A program made the position numbers and the translations under genes. Below are positions 39,082-53,150 of a stretch of DNA of 64,000 nt, one piece after another. The DNA is from Heliocidaris tuberculata (lineage: Eukaryota; Echinodermata; Echinoidea; Camarodonta; Echinometridae), in assembly GCA_025618425.1 (NCBI GenBank), contig CM046842.1, forward strand, positions 22,762,248 to 22,826,247, given 5' to 3'. The stretch's first letter is position 1; each line of letters begins with the position of its first letter. The notes below the pieces were generated by a model that was given only the letters and a program-made list of their open reading frames with translations, was not told the DNA's origin and did no database searches.

Positions 39082-42000
39082 GCACGAGAAAACCGGTATA
39101 AGAAATGACGGTATATATAAAAGATCGCCCCAAAACGGTGTTTCTCTAGTCTTCAGTATCCTATATCTGTAAATGTACTCTTCTGTGTTCGTGGTTGTTT
39201 TATTATTTTTTTTCTCAAGGTATAATTTTGATTATTTTAAATCCGCTTAGTCCTCATCCATTAGTAATGATAAATTAATGAATACGCCGAGGACGAGAAT
39301 ATGGAATTATGTGAAATTACATACAGAAAAAAAAAAGAAAAAAAAATTGGCCAGTTTTTCCTCCTTTTTCCCTTTCCTTCTTTTCTTTTTTTTTTTCTCC
39401 TTTCGTTTCCCCTTTCTTTTCTTTTTTTCCCCCTACTCCTTTCTCTTTTCTTTTTGTCTTTCCTCTTCCCTTTCCTCTTTTATGCCACTGTAATATTTTC
39501 AATTGCTTTTTATTCCCTTTCTCTTGCCAGTCCGATCATGGCTCAACTCCTATACTTCTTGCAGCAGAATACTGTCATCAAGACTGCGTAGAAATGTTAT
39601 ATAGACACGGAGCTGACACTTCAAAGAAAGATAATGATGGTGATTCCCTCGTCCATGTTGCTGCGTTTGGGTATGTCAGACAATATATTTTCTTTGTGAA
39701 ATGTTATTATCTTGTTCAAATTATAGATCATGGGTCGAGGCCTGTTTTCTTGCTTAGTTTTTGAGTTCTGTGGCCAATCTCTTGGAAGTACCTAAAATGT
39801 GCTAGATACAAGGGCGTAGGCTGGTTTGGGCATGGGGAGGTGCACATCTTGGGGAGGTGGAACTAAAGTTTAGAAAATTAGAATAAATATCACATCACAA
39901 GCAAGCTTTTCCTGGACGATACAGTGTAGGTTATGTAGGTGTTTAAGTATTGTTCAGAAAATTATAAGCTTGTGATTTGGTACCTAGCCTATAAGCTGCT
40001 TTATTAATCAAATTATTGCTTACCTGATGTCAGTAATCATTCAATCAGCAAAATATCATTCAACAAGTCAAAACTATTTCCAGTAAAAACATTTACTCTT
40101 GAAGATGGCTGGTTTTATTTTAATTTGAATGTCGATTTGATCTCAGCTTATGCTGAATTCTGTCAGGCCACATTGCCTCCTTGATTGCAACATATCTAAA
40201 TCCAAGATTATGATGCCTAGGAAAGTTCATAATGTTAGTTTTAAATATACTAATAATAGTCAAGGGTTACAAAGTACATCAACTGAGAAATACTTGGGTC
40301 TTGTGATAAATAACACTTAAAATTGGAATGATCCTTGTACCGAATCACATGTAAAGTGCAATAGACCTTTTTGGTACATAATACGGAGGGACTGCGTTGA
40401 CTGACCAAAACCAGTTTTAAAAACCCTTTACAGAATCTTTAGTACGCTCCTGTTTGGATTATTGTTGCACAGCATGTGATCCATACAGAAACAAAGCGGT
40501 AGCCAACTGACTGTAAAGATTAAAAAAAAACGTTATACGTAAGAATGTTGAACAAAGACTGGAGTAGTACATGTAGTTACAACACTTTGTTACAAGAATT
40601 TAGTATGAATACATTAGAGAGTAGACGATAGTACCTCCAGCTTATTTTTTTAGTGTTATAAGCTTGTTAATGACATCACAGATATAGGACGTAATAACAT
40701 GTGCAAACCTGCGAACAGAATTGGAAGAACAGATCATCATAACTTAAAGATGCATGTACCCAGAACAGCAAGAACAGAATTTAAGGGTATATTTTACAAT
40801 ATCCTTTTAGAGGTAGAATTTGACACCAAGAATTACTTCCTTTTGGGTCCAGTTTTGAGGTGCTTAGACGAGCATGGGTACCACTTCAGTCCACGAGTGA
40901 CCCCCCCCCCCTCCCCCCCCCCCCCCAGGTTCCGGGGCGTTTAAGTAATCTCTGTTTCGGGCGTCAGTTTCGGGTGTTATAGGTGCGAAAGGGTTTTAAT
41001 TAACTACAAGTCTTGCGGTACTGTCGTCATGAGACAAGAATGGATTTGGCCGACCTCTATGGATGGCGTGCCTTTTAGTATAAGGTTTGGGGCAGAAATC
41101 AAGACTAATAATTGTTTTACAGAATGTTTCGGGTCATGTGCCCCCTTGTTTTTGAAGCTGTTGAAAGGAGGAATTTTTTTTTTTTTTCAGGGGCGGAACT
41201 CCTATGCCTCCGCGGGGGGGGGGGGGGGGGGGGGGGGGTGCACGTGCACCCAGTGCACTCCCCCAGCCTACGCCCTTGCTAGATACATGTATGTTCAAAA
41301 CATGTATCCGAAACAGGAATGACATGTTCCCACGTTTGAAACTTGGGCATTAAATATAAATGGCAGAAAACAAAGAAAAAGTAAAGAATTTGTTGCTAGG
41401 GACATTTTTACCTTAGCAACCATGAAATAGAGAGGTATTTCTTGGAATAATTGGTATGATTGGCAACAGATATAGTCTTTAGGCACAGAGATGGTATTTT
41501 GAGCAAAGTGATGTCATGTAATGATGGTTAATTAAATAAAATTCAATTTGCATATTAATTAATACCTTATAATAATCCGTACAAAACCAAGTACACATGT
41601 ATGTGATCAATGTCTCATGAAATGATCAGCGTAATTATCCATGTGTTTGCTTTGTCTAAAGTGAGGACAGTGTCTGTCTGTTGCCCTATACCCCACGTCT
41701 ACCCCTCCCCGTTCTAATCAGTTCACCCATCATCCCCCCCCCCAAAAAAAAAAACACACACTAACACACACACACACTCACACATACCACACATGTACAT
41801 CCATAAAGTGAAACAACATAAATGAATACTGTGTAGTTACGATGTATCACACAAAATAAGCAAGATGTTTCTATAAAAAAATTCCTAACGTGCCCATTCT
41901 CTCTTTATTTACACACAACCATCCTTTTCACACATAATGATGTAAATGTACTTACAAATATGCAGGCAAGCCCCCCCCCCCCCCCAATTTATAGTAAACA

Positions 42001-43106
42001 ATTGGCCTATAATTAATCCCACAATCAGCAAGATGTTTCAATCCAAATTTCATACTGTACTCATTCTATTTTTTATTTACACACAGCCACCATTGTCACA
42101 CATACAGCTCTACTTCCATATGTACCGGCAAGCCCCCCCCCCCCCCACCCAGTTACTTAATACTGAATAATTGACTTCAGATAAGCTTGTATATGTATAA
42201 GTGGCCCACGCAAAAAGTCAAACTACACTAAAGGAGTCCATCCACAACACAAATACCAATGCATGGGACTGGTAGTTGAAAAGTTGGGCCTACGGTTCAT
42301 GCAAACAAAACCTGGTGAAAATCAGACTGTTCATAATAATGCTTTCCCCAAATATACAAAAACATAACTCTAATCAAATACCTTCATGTTCTGCTCTTTC
42401 TTGCTTCTTCCTGGCCCTCTCAACCTTAGTTTTGTTGGTGAATCGCTTGATTCTATGGTCATGGTATAAGATGCTCTGTGTGGCAGACATGGTACGTGCA
42501 CACAAACACTCAGAGTACAGGGGTTGTGATTGGCCATTTGCACTTAGGTCTCTAATAGCCCAGCTGTGATTGGTCACTTAAGGAGCAGATATGACATCAT
42601 CATCATTCAGGAAAGCTGTCTGCTAATTGTAGCAACTTTATATCAAAATTGTGAAAATATGCCCAAAATCTGCAAATGGGAACATCACCACTGCTCTTAG
42701 ATATATGTCCATTAATCATTTATGACAAAATGAAGTACTTCCTAGATGTGGACCACGGAACTGAAGAATTTTGAGGCTCGGCCCATGGCCTATTAGGGAC
42801 GTTGCTAAGCTATTTGAATAAGGGGGGGGGGGGCGGTGATATTGTGTGACTAAACATGGTAACATAATAACTGACAGATTCCCACTGAAAAATAAAGAAA
42901 AGAAAATAAGACGCACCCCCAGCCCCCCCCCCCCCCACACACACATACGGAACAAAAACTGAAACTGGTATGTTTTCCAACTTTATCATTTTACCCAACA
43001 AGTGAAACCAAACGGGAAAACTATATTGAAAAAATAATGATTAACAAAGAAACAAACAAACAGACAAAAAAAACCCCCAAAACAAAACAAAACAAAACAA
43101 ACAACC

Positions 43107-43141
<35 letters not shown>

Positions 43142-46100
43142 GGGGGGGGGGGTCGGTTTTTGATATTTTTGTATGTGTGGAATCAGTTTTTTCAAGTTGA
43201 TTTGATTTGCCGACAGAAAACCTGTAGGGGTGGCACATCATCACTGCCCCTTTAGCGACCCCATGTGTGTCATTTTTCAAGTTCTATAATAATGCTCTGT
43301 GAGGTTGAATATTGCGAACGTCATGTATTTATATTTGGCACCCTACGTAAAATCCATTTGCAGTAGTTAATGAAACGAATAATTTTTCGTGAGGCAGCAA
43401 AGTATAACTGCAATGTTAATGAGACTGGAAAAAAGAGAGAAAGATTATGAAAGTTTCCAGGCAGGCATTTTAGAGTAAGATTGCATCATGAGAATTTGTT
43501 AGTAGTGTTCAAAACCGTCATTCTCATTGTTTATCTTTTTTAAGAGGAAAATTAGAGACTTTAGAGTATGTGCTAGACCTTGAGGGAATGCCAGAACTCA
43601 TCTCATCGAAAAACAACGCAGGGCACCTCCCACTCCACTGCGCTGCGAGAAAAGGTCATACTGCTTGTGTCCATCTGCTGCTCGCTCTAGGAGTTAGTCA
43701 AGAGGAAGGAGGAGGGGTATGTGACTGCCAGGCTGAAATGAAGTACTCATATGTAAATTACATAGATACCAACCGTGCCTTGTCAAACAGGTGTAGATGG
43801 TGAATGCGTGTTGCTATATAATCTTAACAATTTTTTTTTACTACTTTTTTCATAAGTTGATAGGTTATTATGAAATATCAATTGAAAAAAAAAATAAACC
43901 TCAAGAAAACAAAATTATATTACGTAAATTTCAACTGAACTGAATATAAAACTCTCCAGATATTTTAATTGGAAGGTGCTTTTTCTTTACATACTTATTC
44001 CCCCTCCCCCTTTTTTTTTTTGGGGGGGGGGGCGGCTTTGTCAAAGGGAACTTCGGTATTTTTGTTTCGGGGGTCTGACACTCCATTCCTGATGGATTTT
44101 TTTTTTTTCAGTTTTGATATTTTCCATAGCACGTTTGCATTTCCTTCTGATATTTGGTTCAAGCTGTAATGTATACATGTACAACTCTTTGTCATGTATA
44201 ATTTTCTTGTGAAATTTCTAGTGTTATTCTTAACCGATTAAAGACGAATTTTTGTTGTAATGACAGATGTATAAATTCAGTTAAAGGGTACCAATCACCA
44301 AAATAATTTTGCTCTGTATGTTAGAGGTTTCATGTCGTTATACTATATTCAAAATATGGGCTTTAAATATTAATTCTATAAAGAGATATTGCAATTTCAG
44401 TTACACTCTCTAAAAGCGTAAAAGCGACTCGTGAGTAGACTACTCGACGCACCCGTACGCGTTCGCCAAGATAAAGGCTCGCGCGGACCGAACTCTGAGT
44501 TCGGTTCCACGCGAGCATTTTCATGTTATCCTTTATTTCCGTCATATTCATTAACTGTTTACCTATAGAATAACAAAGTTCTTTGAAGTTGATTTTCTAC
44601 TTTCTAGCTTCCACAAATTATTTTTTCAGGTGACTGGTACACTTTAAAAATTAGACAGCTTGAAATTAGACTTTGTTAGTTTATCCGTTAATTTTACTGT
44701 CATGGCTTCGGAATCTATATCATTAACAATTATTTATTCATTCATTTGTTTTCATGTAATCGAACCGATTGCAGGGCGTTCCTCTCATGAACTATCAAGA
44801 TTTCCAGGGGAAAACACCATTGCATCTGGCGGTAGAAAGGGGTTTTTCTCCCGTCATTGAGGCCTTGATCACAGCTGAAGCGGACGTGAACATCCAAACT
44901 AAGAACGGGAAGACCTGCTTGCATTTTGCCGTAACATTGTGCTGTAGTCCTGACAAAAAAGTTCAGTCAACTGATGCCTTCAACAGGGTAAAATATTTTG
45001 CAAATTAAGTAGTAAAAACGAACAGGACAATAAACATTATAGTTTGTATTCTTTTAAGAAAATAGCCACACAAATCCAATTATGCTATCATGTATGACAT
45101 AATTCTTACATATTATTCCAAACAGATTCATTCTGTTACATAGCGAAATGTTTACCACAGCATAACCAATTACAAAAACAGGATTTTTTATCATAATGAT
45201 ACGGACAATTGGTGATAATGCTGTAGATGTGACCTATGGGACCATAAGCCACGATAATCAATATGTTTTGGTACGTTTAGGTGTCATCAGGCCATCCGGA
45301 ATACGAGCCGCTCTCCGAGAATGAAAAACTTCTCCTCTACCTTCTCGACAATGAAGCCGAATGTATGGTGTTTGATAAGAGTGGCAACACCCCGATACAG
45401 TATACTAACACGCACAGGCTGTGGATGCTCATCGTTTCAAGGTATGCTAATGATATTTCACCGGATTATTACAACCTTTCAATACGTATATGATTTACTT
45501 ACAACATAAGTCTCTATCGGTGTACTTTGCAAATTATAACGAGGCATCCAGTTTGATTTAAAGAAATGCGGACATGTAATGTTCAATTTGTTTAGTGTAA
45601 ATTACAGCCGAAAATCCAATTTTGCATATCGATATCCCAAACGTCACATACACGCATCACTATGTAAATCAGTTTAATAATAACGATGATGATAATAATA
45701 GTGGGTTCTTGTATAGCGCACATGTCTGTCAAACTTGACACTGCTATCGCTCCACAATTATTACCCTGGCTTTAGCATGGCTGCACTTACGGCACTCTAG
45801 CATTTCAAGGAATTAATTCCTTATCTTCTTTTTAAAATTTCATTCATCAGAAAAAAGGTGATTTTAAACGTGTTCTCTGTACCCAATATATATTTTAGGA
45901 CATATTCAGAAAATGTCTTAAAACTTATTTCTGTAATTTCTTTGTCTCTATAGGATTCCCAAAGAGGGGCGAGCAAAACTTTTGAAAGGCAAGTATAGCT
46001 TTTTTATTCTAATCTAAATTGAATGATTGTGTAATGGCTCATAATGGTTAATATAATTGAGACGTGCGTATACATATATGTATATACCCATTGATGTGTA

Positions 46101-46786
46101 AATGTCCTTCCACATAGCAATGGAAAAAAAATCAAACTTACACAATGGCTTTATCTTTGAATGAGAGACTTGGTTGAAACTGCTTGATCGAGCTTTAGCT
46201 CTCTCCCTCTCTCTTTCCCACTGAAAAGAGAAAAAGCTTCTGTTAAGTTAATTTAAATGGTATCTGGAGTAGCCACATGGGTGATTAAATGTCCATTAAA
46301 AAAAACCATGAAATTGAAGGCTGAGTAAACTGCAATGACATTATATGGTTACTCAGTGCCTTAGTGTGTTGGATTAAGGACACTGCATTTCCAGGGAACA
46401 CTATTATTGGGTTCAATAGCGCACACCAAAAATGCATTCTCCTTAATCTCCAATTCTATGTCATTTTGGCTACTCCTTGGCCCATTTTCAGATTTGAAGA
46501 TCGATTTTCTTTTCAAGTGCAATGAACCATGCAAACTTTTTTCATGCTTTGCTTTAATTTTCGGTGCAATGTGACTGTGAATTTCGAGTTGTTTGACTTA
46601 GAAAAAAATGTTTTTGCACTTCTGCAACTTTTACTTTGGCACCTTTTAACAAATAAATGAATGCGTTCACTCATGTTTTACTTTGCGTTCACCGAACAGG
46701 TTGAAAGACAATTAAGTTTCCTTTAATCTGATATATAATATTTTGATTTTTTAATGAAAGTCTTCTATGAAAAAAACTTAACTTGA

Positions 46787-46844
<58 letters not shown>

Positions 46845-49817
46845 CACGCACGTTACTTTAACTTGGAAGGAGATGTTCCTACTACACAGTAAAAAATATT
46901 TTAAACAACTGTTCAACATTTTTGAACAACAGCTTTTCTTTTAAACAACTAGGTTGTTTAAATTAAGTTGTTTAAACACACACAGTTCTTTAAAAGTTTT
47001 TTCATAACCGTTGTTTAAAAAAAATTGTTGTTTTAAAACAATTGTTTAAAACATCTAGGTTGTTTAAATTAAGTTGTTTGAAACTTTTTGCACAACTATT
47101 GTTTAAAAAAAAATACATTCAAAGTTGTTGTTCAAAATAATTGTTTAAAACACTATACAGATGTGCTTGAACATACACGGTTGTTTAAGGCTGTTGTACA
47201 CAAGTAAGTTCCAAATGCCAGAGCTGATACGTTCAGAGGTAAGTTAGTAGTATCTACAATAGGCTGCGAACTGGGGTTGGAAGATTCAACGCTAATATGT
47301 ACCGTTGGGGACTTCGGCAATCACCGGCATGCATCTGTGGTGCAGATGAGCAGACGGCAGACCATATCGTCTACAACTGCCCTGTTCTCCAACCCCCTGA
47401 CGGGATGACTGATCTGTCAAGCCCAAAGGATGCACAAGTCAACTGGCTTACTCAGCTTCAAGAAATAGCTTGACATATAATACTACTACCTCATACGAAA
47501 GAAGAAGAAGGAAGCATTTAGACAGAATATATTGTAATCTGATCGAGTTTATACTCAAGATATATTTGTGCTGCCGTGACATCTACATGATGTCTATATC
47601 TAGACCACATCTACAAAATAAATTATGATGTAGACCTGGAATTTTGCAGCGCAGCGCAGTTTAAGTTAGTTGCACATACAGTATAGGACCGTTCACTGTG
47701 TGCAGCTTAAACTGTGCTACGCTGAGCTGGAAGGGCGACTTGAAAGTTGCAGGTCTAAATCATAATTAATTCTGTGACTGTGGCTTAGATCTAGACATCA
47801 TATAGATGTCATGGCAGCACAAATATGACTTTAGTATAAACTCTATCAGACTACAATATATTTGGTCTAAATGCTTACCTCTGAATGTATCAATCAGCCC
47901 CGGCATTTGGAACTTCTGCAACATGTCAACCACAAAGTCACCCACCATGATGAAGCCGGCCGTGTTTGTCGGAGAATGAAACCCGTCTAGCTCGAATTTT
48001 CAATCTTTTTAAACAATGTTGTTTAAAAGGTTATTCTACAATATCATTGATGTCTTAAATAGCTTTTGTTTAAAAATACAGGGTCCGTATTTTAAACAAT
48101 ATTGCTTAACATTTAAACAACACAATTTTAATCAGCGTTTTTGCTATTTAGGTTTAGTTTAATGCTTTAATAAGAAGATAAGAGAAAGAGCAAGAATGAA
48201 AAGGAGAGAGAGAGAGAGAAAGAGAGGGTAAGGTAATGAAAAATAGATCGAGAAAAAAAAAGAAATCAGTTGGAAGTACATATATATGTATTTTTTCTCT
48301 CCAGAAGTGGCCCTTAAATCCGAAACCACCAAGCGTATCGCTAAGAAGGCTATCGGGCCGCAAGGGGGCGAAATCCATATTTCCCGGTACGGCGTGCATA
48401 TGACAGTGCCACCTGGTGCACTAGAAGATAACCAAGACATAGGCATGGAACTGCTTGATAGCCTACCAGGACCAGGAATTCGAGATGGGGAAATGTTGGC
48501 TAGCTTTGGTTTCCGCCTTTCCCCATCCGGTCTGCATTTCAAGCTACCTGTACAGATTAGATTCCCTCATAGCGCCAGGCTTGTCAAACCCGATGTGGTT
48601 GAAATGGCTCTGTATCATTATCGAGGTATACGTATACAAAATAGTTTTTATCATTAGTTTCTCGCTGTTATTCTCACATTCTCATCAAAACATATTTTAT
48701 TCGATAAAACTGTGTATTCTGTATTCCCATTGGTTGTCTGTTCACGTGTAAGTTATATTTAGAAAATTCCCAAATTCATAATAGAAAAAATGAAATGTCG
48801 AGAGAAAGAAAATCTAGACCAAATGTTTTAGTTCTTATTTTCGGGGTTTTTTCTGCTTTGTTTGAAACTGATTAGATGGTCAACAAAGCTACAGAGTGCT
48901 GCTTTCCGGGGATATGCAGGACACTCCAGCAATTGTTGTGCGGTCAGAAGATCTAGAGCTTCACATAAGCGAGTTTTGTGACATATTTACTACTTTCAAG
49001 CGTTTTTTCTACGGTAAACATATTCTTTGCTCAGTTTCATCAAGCCCATCATCCAACAGTGAATTCATCAATTTATGTTTAACCATAAATGATGACATCG
49101 CGGACGGAGAAAAGGTAAATAATGTATATATTAAATAGCTCTTAGAAACTATGAAGTCCTTATCTAGAATGCTCATAGCACTATATTTCAACCCATTGTA
49201 TTACAATCTGCCCATATAGGATACTTTGTCGTTCAATAACAAATAAAGTTATATGGAACAAAAACCTTTGCTGTAGTTTAACATGGCAATAATCAAATAT
49301 TATAAATATGATTTAATATCGTTTGTTCTTTGATGTCAAGGAACTGGAATAAGAGTTTAAAAGTGAAACAATGAAGATTTTTGTTTATTTCATTTCGATA
49401 TTTGTAAATGTATTTTTATTCCCATTTTGGGTCATTATTACTTTTTGTTATATGAAGGATGCAGGGAATGTGACGACAGAAGGCTACAAAAAAATAGGTG
49501 ACATCCCGCGGTTCTATGTACAGTGGAATATTGCAGATCTGAAAGTAGTTGTGTTAGTTGACGACAAGAAATCTGAACATGTAAGTTTTATTTGAATCAT
49601 ATGGAAGCGGAATTTTCAAGGTATGAATATTGTTATATATGATACAATTTATAATGTGTTCTATAAACTTCAGTAATTAATAGACACATCTTTATGATTA
49701 TATAACATCGTTATAAAACTCATATTTAATACAATATTAATTTTAAAAGATATGAAACAAATGGATTCAGTCACCCCCCTGCTAAACGAAGATAACACAC
49801 ACACACATACACACACA

Positions 49818-49872
<55 letters not shown>

Positions 49873-50519
49873 GTAAGGAAATAACATATACAACAGCTTT
49901 GGCAACTCTCGTGGAAATAATTATAATTGTGAGAAATGAAAATGGCCCGTCTCCGTGGTCTAGTGGTTAAGGCATTGGCGTTCTGAGCCAACGACCCGGG
50001 TTCGATTCCCGGCGGAGACATTTTTTCAACCGTTGCAAAAATTCAAAAAGGAAGGACAGCTCTGGGGAACTTTGATTTAAGCTACGCAACCATTATTCTC
50101 TCATTTTCATTTCTCACAATTATAATTATTTCCACGAGAGTTGCCAAAGCTGTTGTATATGTTATTTCCTTACAATTGGTTATAATGATTATTATTCTAA
50201 TGTATACATGTATCTCAAAGCATTCGCTTGGATCCAGCTGAGGCATGCGGCTTGTCTTTGTTCAAAACTCACCAAAGGAATTAATAATAAGGTTGAAGAT
50301 TTGTCAATCTGTCGGTCAATTGAATTTGGTGTCGCCGAAATCACTGGCCCGTCTCCGTGGTCTAGTGGTTAAGGCATTGGCGTTCTGAGCCAACGACCCG
50401 GGTTCGATTCCCGGCGGAGACATTTTTTTAACTTTTGCAAAAATTCAAAAAGGGAGGACAGCTCTGGGGAACTTTGATTTAAGCTACGCAACCATTATTC
50501 TCTCATTTTCATTTCTCAC

Positions 50520-50575
<56 letters not shown>

Positions 50576-52706
50576 CCCTCAAAAAAAGTTCTGCAATTCA
50601 AGTTTAAGCATTTATATCTCTCTAGTAGCTGTATGATCATCATCAAGTTTGATATCATTGTAAAGCTTGTTTATTCACCTTCACAATGATACCACATTTG
50701 TATTGATTATGTAATCACGGAATGTGCAGTGCACCTAAATATAGGGCAAAGTCAAAAGTGAAAAGTTGCAGAATGCATTGTTATTGTTCACACTGAGTTC
50801 TTAACTGGAATGAAAGGTTTTGTTTCTTTGTTTTTGTTCCTTTTGGTTTGTTTAATTTTGTATTAGGTGTGCATGTTTCTGCTGTAATCACTTGTATGGT
50901 GGACAAATATTGTTTTCAGTGATTTTGAAGTGGAATTATTCTTTTGTTTTAAGATGGAATGTGTTTTAATCAGCAACTGACTGTGATAAAATTAATATTG
51001 TGTTTTGGTTTCATGCAGAATATTGCAAGTTTCCACCTTAGCAGTACACAACTGCGGTGGGGAAAAAAGTCTCCCCTCAGCAAATTATCTCATTTTCAGC
51101 CATGTAACCCTATCACAGAAACATAAGCAACACAAACTCTCCTCTTCTCTTGGATTGCTTTTCACTTCAACAAACACATTCCCCTTTCTTGATGTGAACT
51201 CATGTTCTTTAACTCTCTCTCCCCTCTCTAACGAAACAAAAACAAACACAAATACACAAATTTGCAAATGACAAAATGTTTGGCACTTTTTATTGAGTAA
51301 CATGCACATCAAATGTGGAATAGCAAAGGATCAGAAGTTCAGTAGCGAGTAGAAGATCCGAATACAGCTACGACAGCCTGGCATCTCCTCCTCATGCTTG
51401 TCACCAGCCTGGTGATGCGTTGCTGTGGGATGAGGTTCCACTCTTCGATAAGGATCTGTCGCAACTCAGCCAGTGTAGTGTGATCTGTCACTCTGGCGCG
51501 TACAGCACGGCCAAGTCAGGGCTGTTCGCAGGCCAATCCATCCTCGTCACTGCCTCCTCCTGCAGGTATTCGGTGATGATCCTTGCTCTGTGTGGGCGGG
51601 CGTTGTCATCTTGGAAGATGGCGTTTGGTCCAAGATTGCGCATGTATGGGATGACCTCTGGCCGAAGAATGTTGTCTCGGTATCTCTCTGCTGTCAGGTT
51701 TCCATCAACGATGATAAGCTGTGTCTTTCCCTCAGCAGATATGCCACCCCACACCATAACACTGCCTCCTCCAAACGCTGTTACCCGGTCGATGCAGCAG
51801 TCAGCGAAGCGTTCCCCACGGCGACGCCACACTTTCACCCTTCCGTCCAGTTTCCTCAAGCAGAATCTGGATTCATCTGTAAAAAGGACATTCTGCCACA
51901 TTTCCCGGTTCCATCGAAGATGTTGCAAACACCAGCGTTGACGGGAATGATGATGCAAGGCCGAAAGTGCAGGTCTTCTTGCTGCCTTGTGAGCTCTTAA
52001 ATTGGCTGCGTGAAGTCTGTTCCTGATGGTCTGGTCGGAGAGTCGCTTGGCAAATCTTCGAGCAAATCGTCCTTGCAGGTTCCTGGAAGATAACCTTCGA
52101 TTCCGCAGGGCAGAAAGGGTCAGGAAGCGGTCTTCTTGTTGGGTTGTCTTCTTTGGACGACCACTCCTTGGTCTGTCCTTGACATCCCCAGTTTCCCGGA
52201 ACTTTGCCAATAATCTGGAGATGGTACTGGGACTCACTCCAAATTGAGCAGTAACTTCTCTTTGGGGAATACCGGCTTCGATTTGGCCGATTGCTCGAGC
52301 CTTCTCAACATTTGATAGACGTGGCATGTTAACATACGCGAACAGCTACTCTTTAAAAGTAAGCACTGCCAAGCATAAAGCTTGTGCAAGGCACATTTCA
52401 TCTACCAAACAGGAAATAAACCTGTTGAATCATTCATGACCCATTCAACATCATTCACTCACACCCGACATTGCAACAAAAGCAATAGATAATAGCCAAG
52501 ATAGCCATTCAATTTGCAACTTTTCATTTTTGACTTTGCCCTCTATTCAGGGGTGCTGTGCATTCAAGGATGACATAACCATTACAAATGGGGCATGGAT
52601 GTGAAAGGGGATAAATGAACTTTCCAATGATCGAAAAATCAAGAATGATTAAAAAGCCGCCAAAAAGATATCAAGGCTCAAAGTTGAATTGCAGGGGTTT
52701 ATATAT

Positions 52707-52775
<69 letters not shown>

Positions 52776-53099
52776 TATATATACACATATACATACAAGA
52801 CGAGATAGGAACGAAAAAAAGTCCGTATACAATGAAAATATTTGAATTTTCGGCCATAGGCCTTCATCAGGATATGATGAAATTACACAAAAGAGCGTGG
52901 AGCGCGAAAAAAAAAAGCAACAACGCAAAAGCTCCATGGATACCAGCGCAACCATGGTATATATCAAAAAGAAGAAGAAGAAGAAGAAGAAGAAGAAGAA
53001 GAGAGAGAGAGAGAGGCGTAATAAACGTCATAAAAGAAGAGAAAATAATCCAAAAGAGGAGAAGCGCAAAAGGGGAGAAAGCTTCACGGAAAGCTCTAT

Positions 53100-53150
<51 letters not shown>

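Noticed and set aside
48159..48542. 127-codon minus-strand frame
   Set aside because: Shadow of the ZU5 exon on the opposite strand.
49949..50523. tRNA-derived SINE as explanation for the two tRNA copies
   Set aside because: The full cloverleaf is intact and followed at once by a Pol III terminator, so the shared 3' flank would not be transcribed with it. Not fully excluded.
51420..52247. Several plus-strand open frames of 73-173 codons
   Set aside because: Antisense shadows of the minus-strand transposase.
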